From an uncultured Clostridia bacterium (GTDB lineage Bacteria > Bacillota > Clostridia > Oscillospirales > Acutalibacteraceae): a stretch of DNA of 14,950 nt. The notes beneath the pieces were generated by a model. It was not told the origin of the DNA. It worked only from the letters and a program-made list of their open reading frames with translations, and made no database searches. Of this stretch, positions 1 through 6,399 are shown one piece after another. The stretch is from the NCBI GenBank assembly GCA_904420155.1, contig CAJFUH010000059.1:1-14950 (forward strand). The letters are read 5' to 3'. Positions within the stretch are counted from its first letter, which is position 1, and the number at the start of each line of letters is the position of its first letter. Position numbers and translations under genes: made by a program.

Positions 1-2724
1 GTGGACGCTGTCCGTCGGGAAATTTCCCATTTGGAAGAGCAGGCTTCCGAAAAAAGAAATCAGATTTCCCTATTGGAAAACGATATTTTACATAATAAAG
101 AAAATATAGAAAGAATAAAAGGAGAAATCCGTCAGGCGGATGATTCTTCACAGGCGATGGATGCCCAGATTCGGGAAAAACAAGGGAATATCGACGCCCA
201 TACCCATAAAATTGGGGAGAAACGGCGGGACTGTCAGCAATGCGAACGCCAGTTGCAGGAATTGGAGGAAGAAAGGAACCGTTATTTCGGAGCGGGAGAA
301 GAGATTTCCAAACAGCTGTCCGACCTGACGGTACAGGCTTCCGATGCCAAAGTAAAAGCCATTACCTCCGCTTCCTCTTTGGAAGAGGCCAATGCGCGGC
401 TGGAAGTAGTCAAGGTAGGGATACAGCGCAGGCAGGAAAAGCTTACGCAGCTACAGGAGACGTTACAGGATTATCGGCAGATGGCGCAGGACGCCGTCCA
501 GCATGTAGAAGCGCTGACCAACGCTGTGCGGGGCTATGAGCTCCGCTTAAATACCCGGCGTCAGAAATTAGAGGCAAGCAAACGGCAGGCCGATCAGCTC
601 ACCTTGGATGCCGAAGAGAGAATTCGGCGTACCCGTCTGCTGGAAGAACTGGAGCGTAACTTAGAAGGATTTTCCCAAAGTGTAAAGGTAGTTATGCGGG
701 AATATAACCGCGGGACCCTTTCCGGGATCCACGGGCCGGTCTCCCGGATCTTAAAGGCGCCGGCAGAATATGCGGTAGCTATAGAGACCGCCTTGGGGGC
801 TGCCATGCAGAACATTGTAGTGGGAACCGAACAGGACGCCAAACGCGCCATTGCCCTTTTAAAAAATCGGGACAGCGGGCGCGCCACCTTTTTGCCTTTG
901 TCTACCATCCGAGGAAACGAGTTGCAGGCCGACGGCCTGGAAAATTGTTCCGGTTTTGTGGGGATTGCCAGCAAGCTCTGTCAATGCGAATCCCAGTATA
1001 AGGGAATCTTGCAATCTTTATTGGGGAGGATCGCAATCGCAGAGGACTTGGACAGCGCTGTTTCCATTGCGAAACGATTCCATTATAAATTCCGTGTGGT
1101 CACGCTGGACGGCCAGGTGGTCAATGCGGGCGGTTCTATGACCGGAGGTTCCTTGGCGAAAAATTCCGGTTTGCTTAGCCGCGCCACGGAAATTGAGCGC
1201 GTACGGAAAGAAGCGGAAGATTTAAAAGCCAAGGCATTGCAGGCCCGAAATGGTTACCGGGCGGCGGAGGCGGAAGCTTCCCAAGTGGAAGCGGAACTCA
1301 CCGGCTCCAAAGGGGAATTGGCTTCTGCCCAGGAAGAACGCATCAAGATCGAAGCCGAATGCCGGAACTGCCAGTCAGAACTGGAAACGGTACAGCGGGC
1401 TTGCCAGGAGATGGTACAGGAACAAGGCCAGTTGGCACAGAAAATAGAAGAACTGTCCCAAACCCGTCAGACGGCGGAACAGGAAAGCGGGAGAATTTCC
1501 CGACAGATTCAGCAGGCCGAAGAAGAACTTTCCAAGCTTTCCGGAAACCGGGAAGAACTGACAGCCCGCCGGGAAGAACTCAATCAGCAGATGCAGGAGA
1601 TCCGTTTAGATATCGTGGCGTTGGAAAAGGATATCCAATCGTTGAGAGGGGAAATTGCCGGAATAGAGAGCCGCAAACAGGATCATACGGGCCGCATCCG
1701 GGAACAGGAAGCGGAGATTACCCGTTTATTGCAGCGCAACGATGAGATACAAGAAGAGATCGCCCAGTGTGACAGGGACGCCCGGCATTGGAAACAGCAG
1801 GCCCAAGACGCGGAGGAAAAGATTGACCGGTTAAATCAGGAACGCATGGAGCTGGAAAAACGTTCGGTAGAGCTGCGCCAGCAGGAACGGGATAAATCCG
1901 CAGAGCGGGAAAATATAGGCCGGGATTTGGCGCGTATGGAAGAACGTAAGGCGGCGCTGCAAAAAGAATACGACGAGATCATCGGACGCCTGTGGGAAGA
2001 ATATGAGCTCACCCGCAGGGAAGCGGAAGAGATCGGTGAAAAAATCGGAGATCTTTCTTCCGCGCAGAAAAGGCTCAACGAATTAAAGCTTAAAATCAAG
2101 GCATTGGGTTCTGTAAACGTAGGTGCAATTGAAGAATACAAAGAGGTTTATGAGCGGTATACATTCCTGAAAGATCAGGTGGACGATGTGGAACGCTCCA
2201 AACATGAGCTGATCCATTTGATTGGGGACCTGACCCAGCAGATGCAGGAATTGTTTTTGGAACGTTTTGGGGAAATCAACCGGAATTTTGCTTTTACCTT
2301 CCGGGAATTGTTCGGCGGCGGGGAGGCCGCCCTGGAACTTACCAACCGGGAAGATATTTTAAACACGGGCATTGAAATATCGGTTCAGCCTCCGGGAAAA
2401 ATAAAACCCCGGCTGGAGGCGCTGTCCGGCGGCGAGCGGGCCTTGGTGGCCATTGCCCTTTACTTTGCTATTATGAAGGTCAACCCTCCGCCGTTTTGCG
2501 TGCTGGATGAGATCGAGGCGGCGTTGGACGACGTCAACGTGGACCGGTTTGCCGCTTATCTCCGCCGTATGAACGAGCGTACCCAGTTTATTGTTATCAC
2601 TCACCGCCGCGGCACGATGAATGAGGCGGATATGTTATACGGCGTTACCATGCAGGACGAAGGGGTGTCGAAATTGCTGGAACTGCACATTTCGGAGATA
2701 GAGCAAAAATTAGGGCTGCGATAA
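1..2724 (+). CDS. smc: Chromosome partition protein SMC, C-terminal three quarters (5' end outside window)
   Basis: SMC is the ATPase core of the bacterial condensin (SMC-ScpA-ScpB) that compacts and segregates the chromosome on the nucleoid. The reading frame is open from base 1 and gives 907 residues, against about 1190 for a full SMC, so roughly 280 N-terminal residues with the Walker A head lie upstream; the GTG at base 1 is just the window edge. Visible in order: coiled coil (about 1-235), hinge (about 241-390, starting GIHGPVS and ending near GGSMTGGS at 377-384), returning coiled coil rich in E/Q/R (about 395-720), then the C-terminal head with signature LSGGE (808-812), Walker B FCVLDE (832-837), D-loop ALDD and H-loop histidine (about 868). 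The C-terminus looks complete. A PPP run (829-831) sits directly before Walker B. ftsY follows after 62 nt, a common clostridial pairing. Confidence 0.96.
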   Translation: MDAVRREISHLEEQASEKRNQISLLENDILHNKENIERIKGEIRQADDSSQAMDAQIREKQGNIDAHTHKIGEKRRDCQQCERQLQELEEERNRYFGAGEEISKQLSDLTVQASDAKVKAITSASSLEEANARLEVVKVGIQRRQEKLTQLQETLQDYRQMAQDAVQHVEALTNAVRGYELRLNTRRQKLEASKRQADQLTLDAEERIRRTRLLEELERNLEGFSQSVKVVMREYNRGTLSGIHGPVSRILKAPAEYAVAIETALGAAMQNIVVGTEQDAKRAIALLKNRDSGRATFLPLSTIRGNELQADGLENCSGFVGIASKLCQCESQYKGILQSLLGRIAIAEDLDSAVSIAKRFHYKFRVVTLDGQVVNAGGSMTGGSLAKNSGLLSRATEIERVRKEAEDLKAKALQARNGYRAAEAEASQVEAELTGSKGELASAQEERIKIEAECRNCQSELETVQRACQEMVQEQGQLAQKIEELSQTRQTAEQESGRISRQIQQAEEELSKLSGNREELTARREELNQQMQEIRLDIVALEKDIQSLRGEIAGIESRKQDHTGRIREQEAEITRLLQRNDEIQEEIAQCDRDARHWKQQAQDAEEKIDRLNQERMELEKRSVELRQQERDKSAERENIGRDLARMEERKAALQKEYDEIIGRLWEEYELTRREAEEIGEKIGDLSSAQKRLNELKLKIKALGSVNVGAIEEYKEVYERYTFLKDQVDDVERSKHELIHLIGDLTQQMQELFLERFGEINRNFAFTFRELFGGGEAALELTNREDILNTGIEISVQPPGKIKPRLEALSGGERALVAIALYFAIMKVNPPPFCVLDEIEAALDDVNVDRFAAYLRRMNERTQFIVITHRRGTMNEADMLYGVTMQDEGVSKLLELHISEIEQKLGLR

Positions 2725-2786
2725 GGCGCCTTGATCCCACCTCAAATTTTTGCAGTGGAGAAAATAAAAAGAAGGGCTGGTTCATT

Positions 2787-3704
2787 ATGGGACTGTTTCA
2801 AAAAATTAAAGACGGATTGAAAAAAACGAGGGACAGCATCGTAGGACAGATTGATTCCATGCTGAAGTCCTTTACAAAGATCGACGAGGAACTTTTTGAA
2901 GAGCTGGAAGAATTGTTGGTGATGGGGGATGTGGGGTTACCCACCGCGCAGCGCATTTGTGAAGAGCTGAGGAAACGGGTCAAGCAGGAGGGAATCAAAG
3001 ACCCTAACGCCATCCATGGGCTGATGCATGATATTATCACCCAGATGCTGAAAGGGGGAGAGGAACTCCATATCTCCACGAAACCCTCTATTATTCTCGT
3101 GATTGGGGTAAACGGCGTAGGCAAGACGACAACCATCGGGAAAATTGCCGCCCGTTTGACCCAAGAAGGAAAAAAAGTCATCTTGGGCGCTGCGGATACC
3201 TTCCGCGCGGCAGCTATCGACCAGCTGGAAATTTGGGCTCAGCGTTCCGGCGCGGATATCGTCAAGCAGAACGAGGGATCGGACCCGGCGGCGGTCGTAT
3301 ACGATGCGATTTCGGCAGCTAAGGCTAGAAATGCCGATGTAGTGATTTGCGATACCGCCGGACGGCTGCATAATAAGAAAAATTTGATGGACGAATTGGC
3401 TAAAATCGGCCGGATTATCGACCGGGAGCTGCCCAATGCCGATAAAGAGGTACTGTTGGTACTGGACGCCACCACGGGCCAAAACGCAGTTAACCAGGCG
3501 AGGGAATTTAAAAATGCGGCCGGCATCACCGGAATTGTGCTTACCAAATTGGACGGCACTGCACGCGGCGGCGTAGTGCTGGCCATTAAAGAGGATCTGA
3601 ATGTCCCAGTCAAGTTTATCGGCGTGGGCGAGCAGGTGGACGACCTGCAACCTTTTGATGCAGAGGACTTTGCCAATGCTTTATTTGCGCCGGAAAAGGA
3701 GTAA
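2787..3704 (+). CDS. ftsY: Signal recognition particle receptor FtsY
   Basis: FtsY is the membrane-associated SRP GTPase that docks with Ffh/SRP and delivers translating ribosomes to SecYEG. The 305-residue product is a compact form: the N domain starts almost at once (MGLFQKIKDGL, a likely amphipathic membrane-targeting helix), without the long acidic A domain of E. coli FtsY, as is usual in Firmicutes. GTPase motifs are all present: P-loop GVNGVGKT (107-114), insertion-box DTFRAAA (137-143), DTAGR (189-193), TKLD (253-256) followed by GTARGG, and the closing GVGEQVDDLQPF (279-290). These separate it from Ffh, which would carry a methionine-rich M domain. The ATG has an SD-like AGAAGGG about 9 nt upstream. 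It lies between smc and rdgB and is probably co-transcribed with both. Confidence 0.96.
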   Translation: MGLFQKIKDGLKKTRDSIVGQIDSMLKSFTKIDEELFEELEELLVMGDVGLPTAQRICEELRKRVKQEGIKDPNAIHGLMHDIITQMLKGGEELHISTKPSIILVIGVNGVGKTTTIGKIAARLTQEGKKVILGAADTFRAAAIDQLEIWAQRSGADIVKQNEGSDPAAVVYDAISAAKARNADVVICDTAGRLHNKKNLMDELAKIGRIIDRELPNADKEVLLVLDATTGQNAVNQAREFKNAAGITGIVLTKLDGTARGGVVLAIKEDLNVPVKFIGVGEQVDDLQPFDAEDFANALFAPEKE

Positions 3705-3749
3705 AAAGTATCAGTCCATTGGCTGAAAAACGGAAAGGAAGAAACGCAT

Positions 3750-4376
3750 ATGATATTCGTAATAGCTACCAATAACAGCAAAAAGCGAGTGGAACTAGAC
3801 CGGATCCTAAATCCCCTTGGTATTCAAGCGGTAACAGCGGAACAGGCCGGCGTCAATTTAGAAGAGGTAGAGGAAACAGGAAATACATTTGAAGAAAACG
3901 CGGAATTAAAAGCGGTTGCCGCCTGTGATCTCTCCGGATTGCCAGCGGTAGCGGACGATTCCGGTTTGATGGTGGACGCCCTAGACGGCGCGCCTGGGAT
4001 CTACTCCGCCCGGTATGCGGGGGAAAACGCCACCGACGCGGACCGCATTGCCAAGTTGCTCAAAGAAATGCAGGATGTCCCGATGGAAAAAAGGACCGCC
4101 CGATTTGTTTCCGCAGTGTGCTGCGTATTTCCGGACGGACGGAAGATCGTCGTCCGCGGGGAGTGCCAGGGCACCATTGGGCTTGCGCCTCAGGGAAAGG
4201 ATGGGTTTGGATACGACCCGGTTTTTGTCACCCAAAGCGGGAAGACGTTTGCAGAGCTTTCCCCACAGGAAAAGGACGCTATCAGCCACCGGGGTATTGC
4301 GTTACGGAAATTAGCCGATCAGTTAAAACAGGTGTTGGCGGCAGAAGAAGAAAACAGTGAGGAGATCGATCAATGA
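3750..4376 (+). CDS. rdgB: Non-canonical purine NTP pyrophosphatase (XTP/dITP diphosphatase, RdgB/HAM1 family)
   Basis: It is predicted to hydrolyse dITP, ITP and XTP to the monophosphate and PPi, keeping deaminated purines out of DNA and RNA. The 208-residue protein shows the family signatures: N-terminal IATNNSKKRVEL (5-16), acidic ADDSGL (68-73) with the catalytic aspartates, GAPGIYSARYAG (80-91), the base-recognition GFGYDPVF (152-159) and SHRG near the C-terminus (179-182). Length is close to the usual 190-200, with a slightly longer glutamate-rich tail (199-206). AAAGGAAG lies 8 nt before the ATG. Its stop codon overlaps the yhbY start as ATGA (4373-4376), which suggests translational coupling and the same transcript. 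The family is confident; the exact preferred nucleotide is not visible from sequence. Confidence 0.95.
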   Translation: MIFVIATNNSKKRVELDRILNPLGIQAVTAEQAGVNLEEVEETGNTFEENAELKAVAACDLSGLPAVADDSGLMVDALDGAPGIYSARYAGENATDADRIAKLLKEMQDVPMEKRTARFVSAVCCVFPDGRKIVVRGECQGTIGLAPQGKDGFGYDPVFVTQSGKTFAELSPQEKDAISHRGIALRKLADQLKQVLAAEEENSEEIDQ

Positions 4377-4672
4377 TTACAAGTAAACAGCGTGCATATT
4401 TGCGTTCCTTGGCTAACTCCATTGATACTATTTTGATGGTAGGCAAAGGCGGTATGAGTGGAGAAATTATCAAACAAGCGGATGATGCGTTGACCGCCCG
4501 GGAACTTATCAAAGGAAAAGTACTGGAAACCGCCCCGGTCAGCTCCAGAGAAGCGGCAGAGGAGATTGCCCAGGCTGTGCGGGCGGACGTAGTACAAGTA
4601 ATTGGCGCCAAATTTGTTTTATACCGCAGGAATGAAAAGGAACCCCAGATTATCCTCCCGAAGGCCAAATAA
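4373..4672 (+). CDS. yhbY: YhbY/CRS1-type RNA-binding protein (ribosome assembly)
   Basis: This is a 99-residue single CRM (CRS1-YhbY) domain protein. The family binds 23S rRNA or pre-50S particles and is linked to large-subunit assembly. Typical features are the opening ITSKQRAYLRSLAN, the GKGG loop (24-27) in the RNA-binding GxxG turn, the middle LTARELIKGKVL, and the closing VIGAKFVLYRR (about 76-86). Length matches the family (about 96-104). The start overlaps the rdgB stop by 4 nt, and GTGAGGAG inside the rdgB 3' end acts as the SD, fixing this ATG. In many Firmicutes yhbY sits beside nadD and yqeK, exactly as here. The symbol follows E. coli YhbY/B. subtilis YqeI usage. Confidence 0.94.
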   Translation: MITSKQRAYLRSLANSIDTILMVGKGGMSGEIIKQADDALTARELIKGKVLETAPVSSREAAEEIAQAVRADVVQVIGAKFVLYRRNEKEPQIILPKAK

Positions 4673-4680
4673 AAAGAGAA

Positions 4681-5289
4681 ATGCAAAAAATAGCGATGTT
4701 TGGGGGAACATTCAACCCGATCCACAATGGCCATATCCAGCTGGCGCTGTGTTCGGCAAAACAGCTGCATTTGGATAAAGTCCTGCTGATTCCCACCCAT
4801 ACGCCGCCGCATAAGCAGTATCAAGAGGAAATCACTGCATGGCAAAGGTGGGAAATGTGCCGGTTGGCTGTGCGCGGCTATGAGAATTTAGAGGCTTCTG
4901 ATATAGAAATCAAACGTCCGGGCGCCAGCTATACAGTGGATACCCTCCGTGAGTTGAAACAGGAATTTCCAGATACCCAGCTTTATCTGATCACAGGAGC
5001 TGATATGTTCCTGACGGTACAGAATTGGAGATGTGCGGCGGATATTTTTTCCATGGCGGTAGTCTGCGGGGTGCCCCGGGATCAGGAAAATGAAAAGATA
5101 CTGGAAAAACAGGAAGAAGTTTTGCACAGAGATTTTGGTGCAAAAACCGTTTTGCTGGAAATGCCGCTAGTTCCCATTTCCTCCACGGAAATCCGGGAAC
5201 GGATCAAGAACGGTCAGCCTATTGGACAATGGGTCCCCAAAAGTGTGGAGCGGTATATTCGGGAAAATCATTTGTATCAAAAATCCTAA
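4681..5289 (+). CDS. nadD: Nicotinate-nucleotide adenylyltransferase
   Basis: NadD joins nicotinate mononucleotide and ATP to give deamido-NAD, the penultimate step of NAD synthesis in the cytoplasm. The 202-residue product has the nucleotidyltransferase fold signatures: GGTFNPIHNGH (8-18) with the T/HxGH nucleotide-binding histidines H15 and H18, GASYTVDTL (81-89) for substrate recognition, ITGADMF (104-110), and C-terminal ISSTEIR (166-172). The more common D in GGTFDP is N12 here, a variation also found in the family. The ATG lies 8 nt after the yhbY stop; the SD (AAGAG) is weak and very close, so translation may depend on upstream ribosomes. The start is fixed because GGTF must lie within the first ten residues. 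Confidence 0.95.
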   Translation: MQKIAMFGGTFNPIHNGHIQLALCSAKQLHLDKVLLIPTHTPPHKQYQEEITAWQRWEMCRLAVRGYENLEASDIEIKRPGASYTVDTLRELKQEFPDTQLYLITGADMFLTVQNWRCAADIFSMAVVCGVPRDQENEKILEKQEEVLHRDFGAKTVLLEMPLVPISSTEIRERIKNGQPIGQWVPKSVERYIRENHLYQKS

Positions 5290-5323
5290 GATGCAAAAAC
5301 TTTTTATAAGAGAAAATCGAGGT

Positions 5324-5377
5324 AAGGAAAAATCCTTGGTGAGTGGGGAAGAAACTTCCCCAAGGGATATTTCCCTT
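5324..5377 (+). promoter_or_regulatory. Three tandem RNA hairpins in the nadD-yqeK gap
   Basis: Three short inverted repeats sit almost back to back: AAGGA/TCCTT (5324-5328 and 5333-5337), GGGGAAG/CTTCCCC (5345-5351 and 5355-5361) and AAGGGA/TCCCTT (5362-5367 and 5372-5377). A TTTT run follows at 5382-5385, a few bases past the last stem. The second and third hairpins can be swapped for an alternative pairing between GGGAA (5346-5350) and TTCCC (5371-5375). This could be an attenuator, a weak terminator or an mRNA-processing site. The pairing is seen directly; the role is inferred. Confidence 0.45.
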
Positions 5378-5434
5378 CTGGTTTTGAAGAAATCCCGATA
5401 GGCATTGGCCGAAGACGGAAAGGAGCGGTTGAAT

Positions 5435-6010
5435 ATGTTGACAGTGGAAGAATGCAAAAAAGTGGTCAAGCCCAGATTGAGTGAAGCGAGATGGAAGCAC
5501 TCCCAGAATGTTTCCAAAGAGGCCGTGCGCCTGGCGAAAAAGTATGGGGCGGATCCCCAAAAAGCGGAAATTGCAGGACTGTTGCACGATGTTATGAAGG
5601 ATACGGCGCCGGAGGAACAGTTGCAAATGATGCAGCGATTTGGTATAATACTAACTAATATTGAGTTAGCGGCGCCAAAATTATGGCACGCCATGAGCGG
5701 CGCGGCCTTTTTGGAACGGGAATTAGGGGTACGGGATGCGGATATTCTGAACGCGATTCGCTATCATACCACTGCCCGCGATGGCATGTCCCTGCTGGAG
5801 AGGGTCGTTTATATCGCTGATTTTACTTCTGCGGAACGGGACTATGACGGGGTGGAACAAATGCGGGAAGCCGTTGATATAAGCCTGGAAACAGCCATGG
5901 AAGAAGGGTTGGTATTTACCATCCAGGACCTATCGTCGCTAAGATCTCCTATCCATCCGGACACATTCCGCGCTTATAATGAAGTCATTATTCAAAAGAA
6001 AGAGAAGTGA
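5435..6010 (+). CDS. yqeK: YqeK-family HD-domain hydrolase (probable Ap4A symmetrical hydrolase)
   Basis: YqeK proteins are HD-superfamily metal hydrolases; characterised members cleave diadenosine tetraphosphate (Ap4A) symmetrically to ADP. From the ATG at 5435 the product is 191 residues, the usual size. Metal-binding residues are readable: RWKHS (H22), LLHDVMKD (H51-D52), LWHAM (H85), RYHT (H111) and YIADF (D129). The frame is open further upstream to a TTG at 5405, but AAAGGAG at 5419-5425 lies 9 nt before the ATG, so ATG is chosen. The upstream gap from nadD is unusually long (145 nt) and structured. Codons 71-73 are the rare ATA-ATA-CTA within a promoter-like stretch. Downstream rsfS begins after 9 nt. 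Family is confident; Ap4A as substrate is inferred from the family. Confidence 0.93.
   Translation: MLTVEECKKVVKPRLSEARWKHSQNVSKEAVRLAKKYGADPQKAEIAGLLHDVMKDTAPEEQLQMMQRFGIILTNIELAAPKLWHAMSGAAFLERELGVRDADILNAIRYHTTARDGMSLLERVVYIADFTSAERDYDGVEQMREAVDISLETAMEEGLVFTIQDLSSLRSPIHPDTFRAYNEVIIQKKEK
5621..5649 (+). promoter_or_regulatory. Candidate promoter inside yqeK with extended -10
   Basis: TTGCAA (5621-5626) and TATAAT (5644-5649) are separated by exactly 17 nt, and the -10 is preceded by TGG, an extended -10 (TGnTATAAT). A dyad CTAACT-N7-AGTTAG (5651-5669) covers the expected start of transcription. The AT-rich run stands out from the surrounding GC-rich coding sequence and uses rare codons. 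It would drive rsfS-leuS. Motif match is direct; activity is inferred. Confidence 0.5.
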
Positions 6011-6019
6011 ACCGATCGC

Positions 6020-6373
6020 ATGACAGCAATGGAACTTGCCAAGGAATCGGCGAAAATTTTACACAATAAAAAGGCTATGGAAATCAAAGTAATCGGGATA
6101 GAGGATATCTCTGTACTGACAGATTACTTTGTCATTGCTACCGGTACCAGCAATACCCATGTAAAGGCTTTGGCGGATGAGGTAGAATACCAGTTGAAGC
6201 AGGTGGGAATTGTCCCGGATCATATTGAAGGGCATAATAATAATGGATGGATTTTGATGGATTATGGCAATGTCATTATCCATGTATTCCAAAAGGAGAC
6301 CCGTGAGTTTTACGATCTGGACCGTTTATGGAAAGATGGTGTTCAGATAGATTTGACTGGCGTTTTGGATTAA
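6020..6373 (+). CDS. rsfS: Ribosomal silencing factor RsfS
   Basis: RsfS (YbeB/Iojap family) binds ribosomal protein uL14 on the 50S subunit and blocks joining of the 30S subunit, lowering translation in starvation or stationary phase. The 117-residue product has the family's conserved core: TDYFVIATGTS (34-44), HIEGHNNNGWILMDYG (68-83), VIIHVF (85-90) and FYDLDRLW (97-104). Length fits the usual 105-120. The SD is weak (AGAAG near 6004), so translation may be coupled to yqeK, which stops 9 nt upstream. In some clostridia a LytR-CpsA-Psr gene lies between yqeK and rsfS; none is present here. leuS follows after 26 nt. Confidence 0.95.
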   Translation: MTAMELAKESAKILHNKKAMEIKVIGIEDISVLTDYFVIATGTSNTHVKALADEVEYQLKQVGIVPDHIEGHNNNGWILMDYGNVIIHVFQKETREFYDLDRLWKDGVQIDLTGVLD

Positions 6374-6399
6374 ACAAGAGAAAAATATTGACGAAGGGA

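Noticed and set aside
2937..3650. 237-codon open frame on the - strand across ftsY
   Set aside because: It lies wholly inside a confident gene, has no family motif and no SD; it is a GC-driven shadow of ftsY.
4282..4845. 187-codon open frame on the - strand over the rdgB-yhbY-nadD junctions
   Set aside because: It crosses three confident genes with coupled starts and has no motif.
5405..5434. TTG at 5405 as the start of yqeK
   Set aside because: The SD at 5419-5425 lies inside this extension and points to the ATG at 5435; family proteins begin at that point.
5438..5466. TTGACA at the start of yqeK as a promoter
   Set aside because: No -10-like sequence at 16-18 nt; it is simply codons 2-3 of yqeK.
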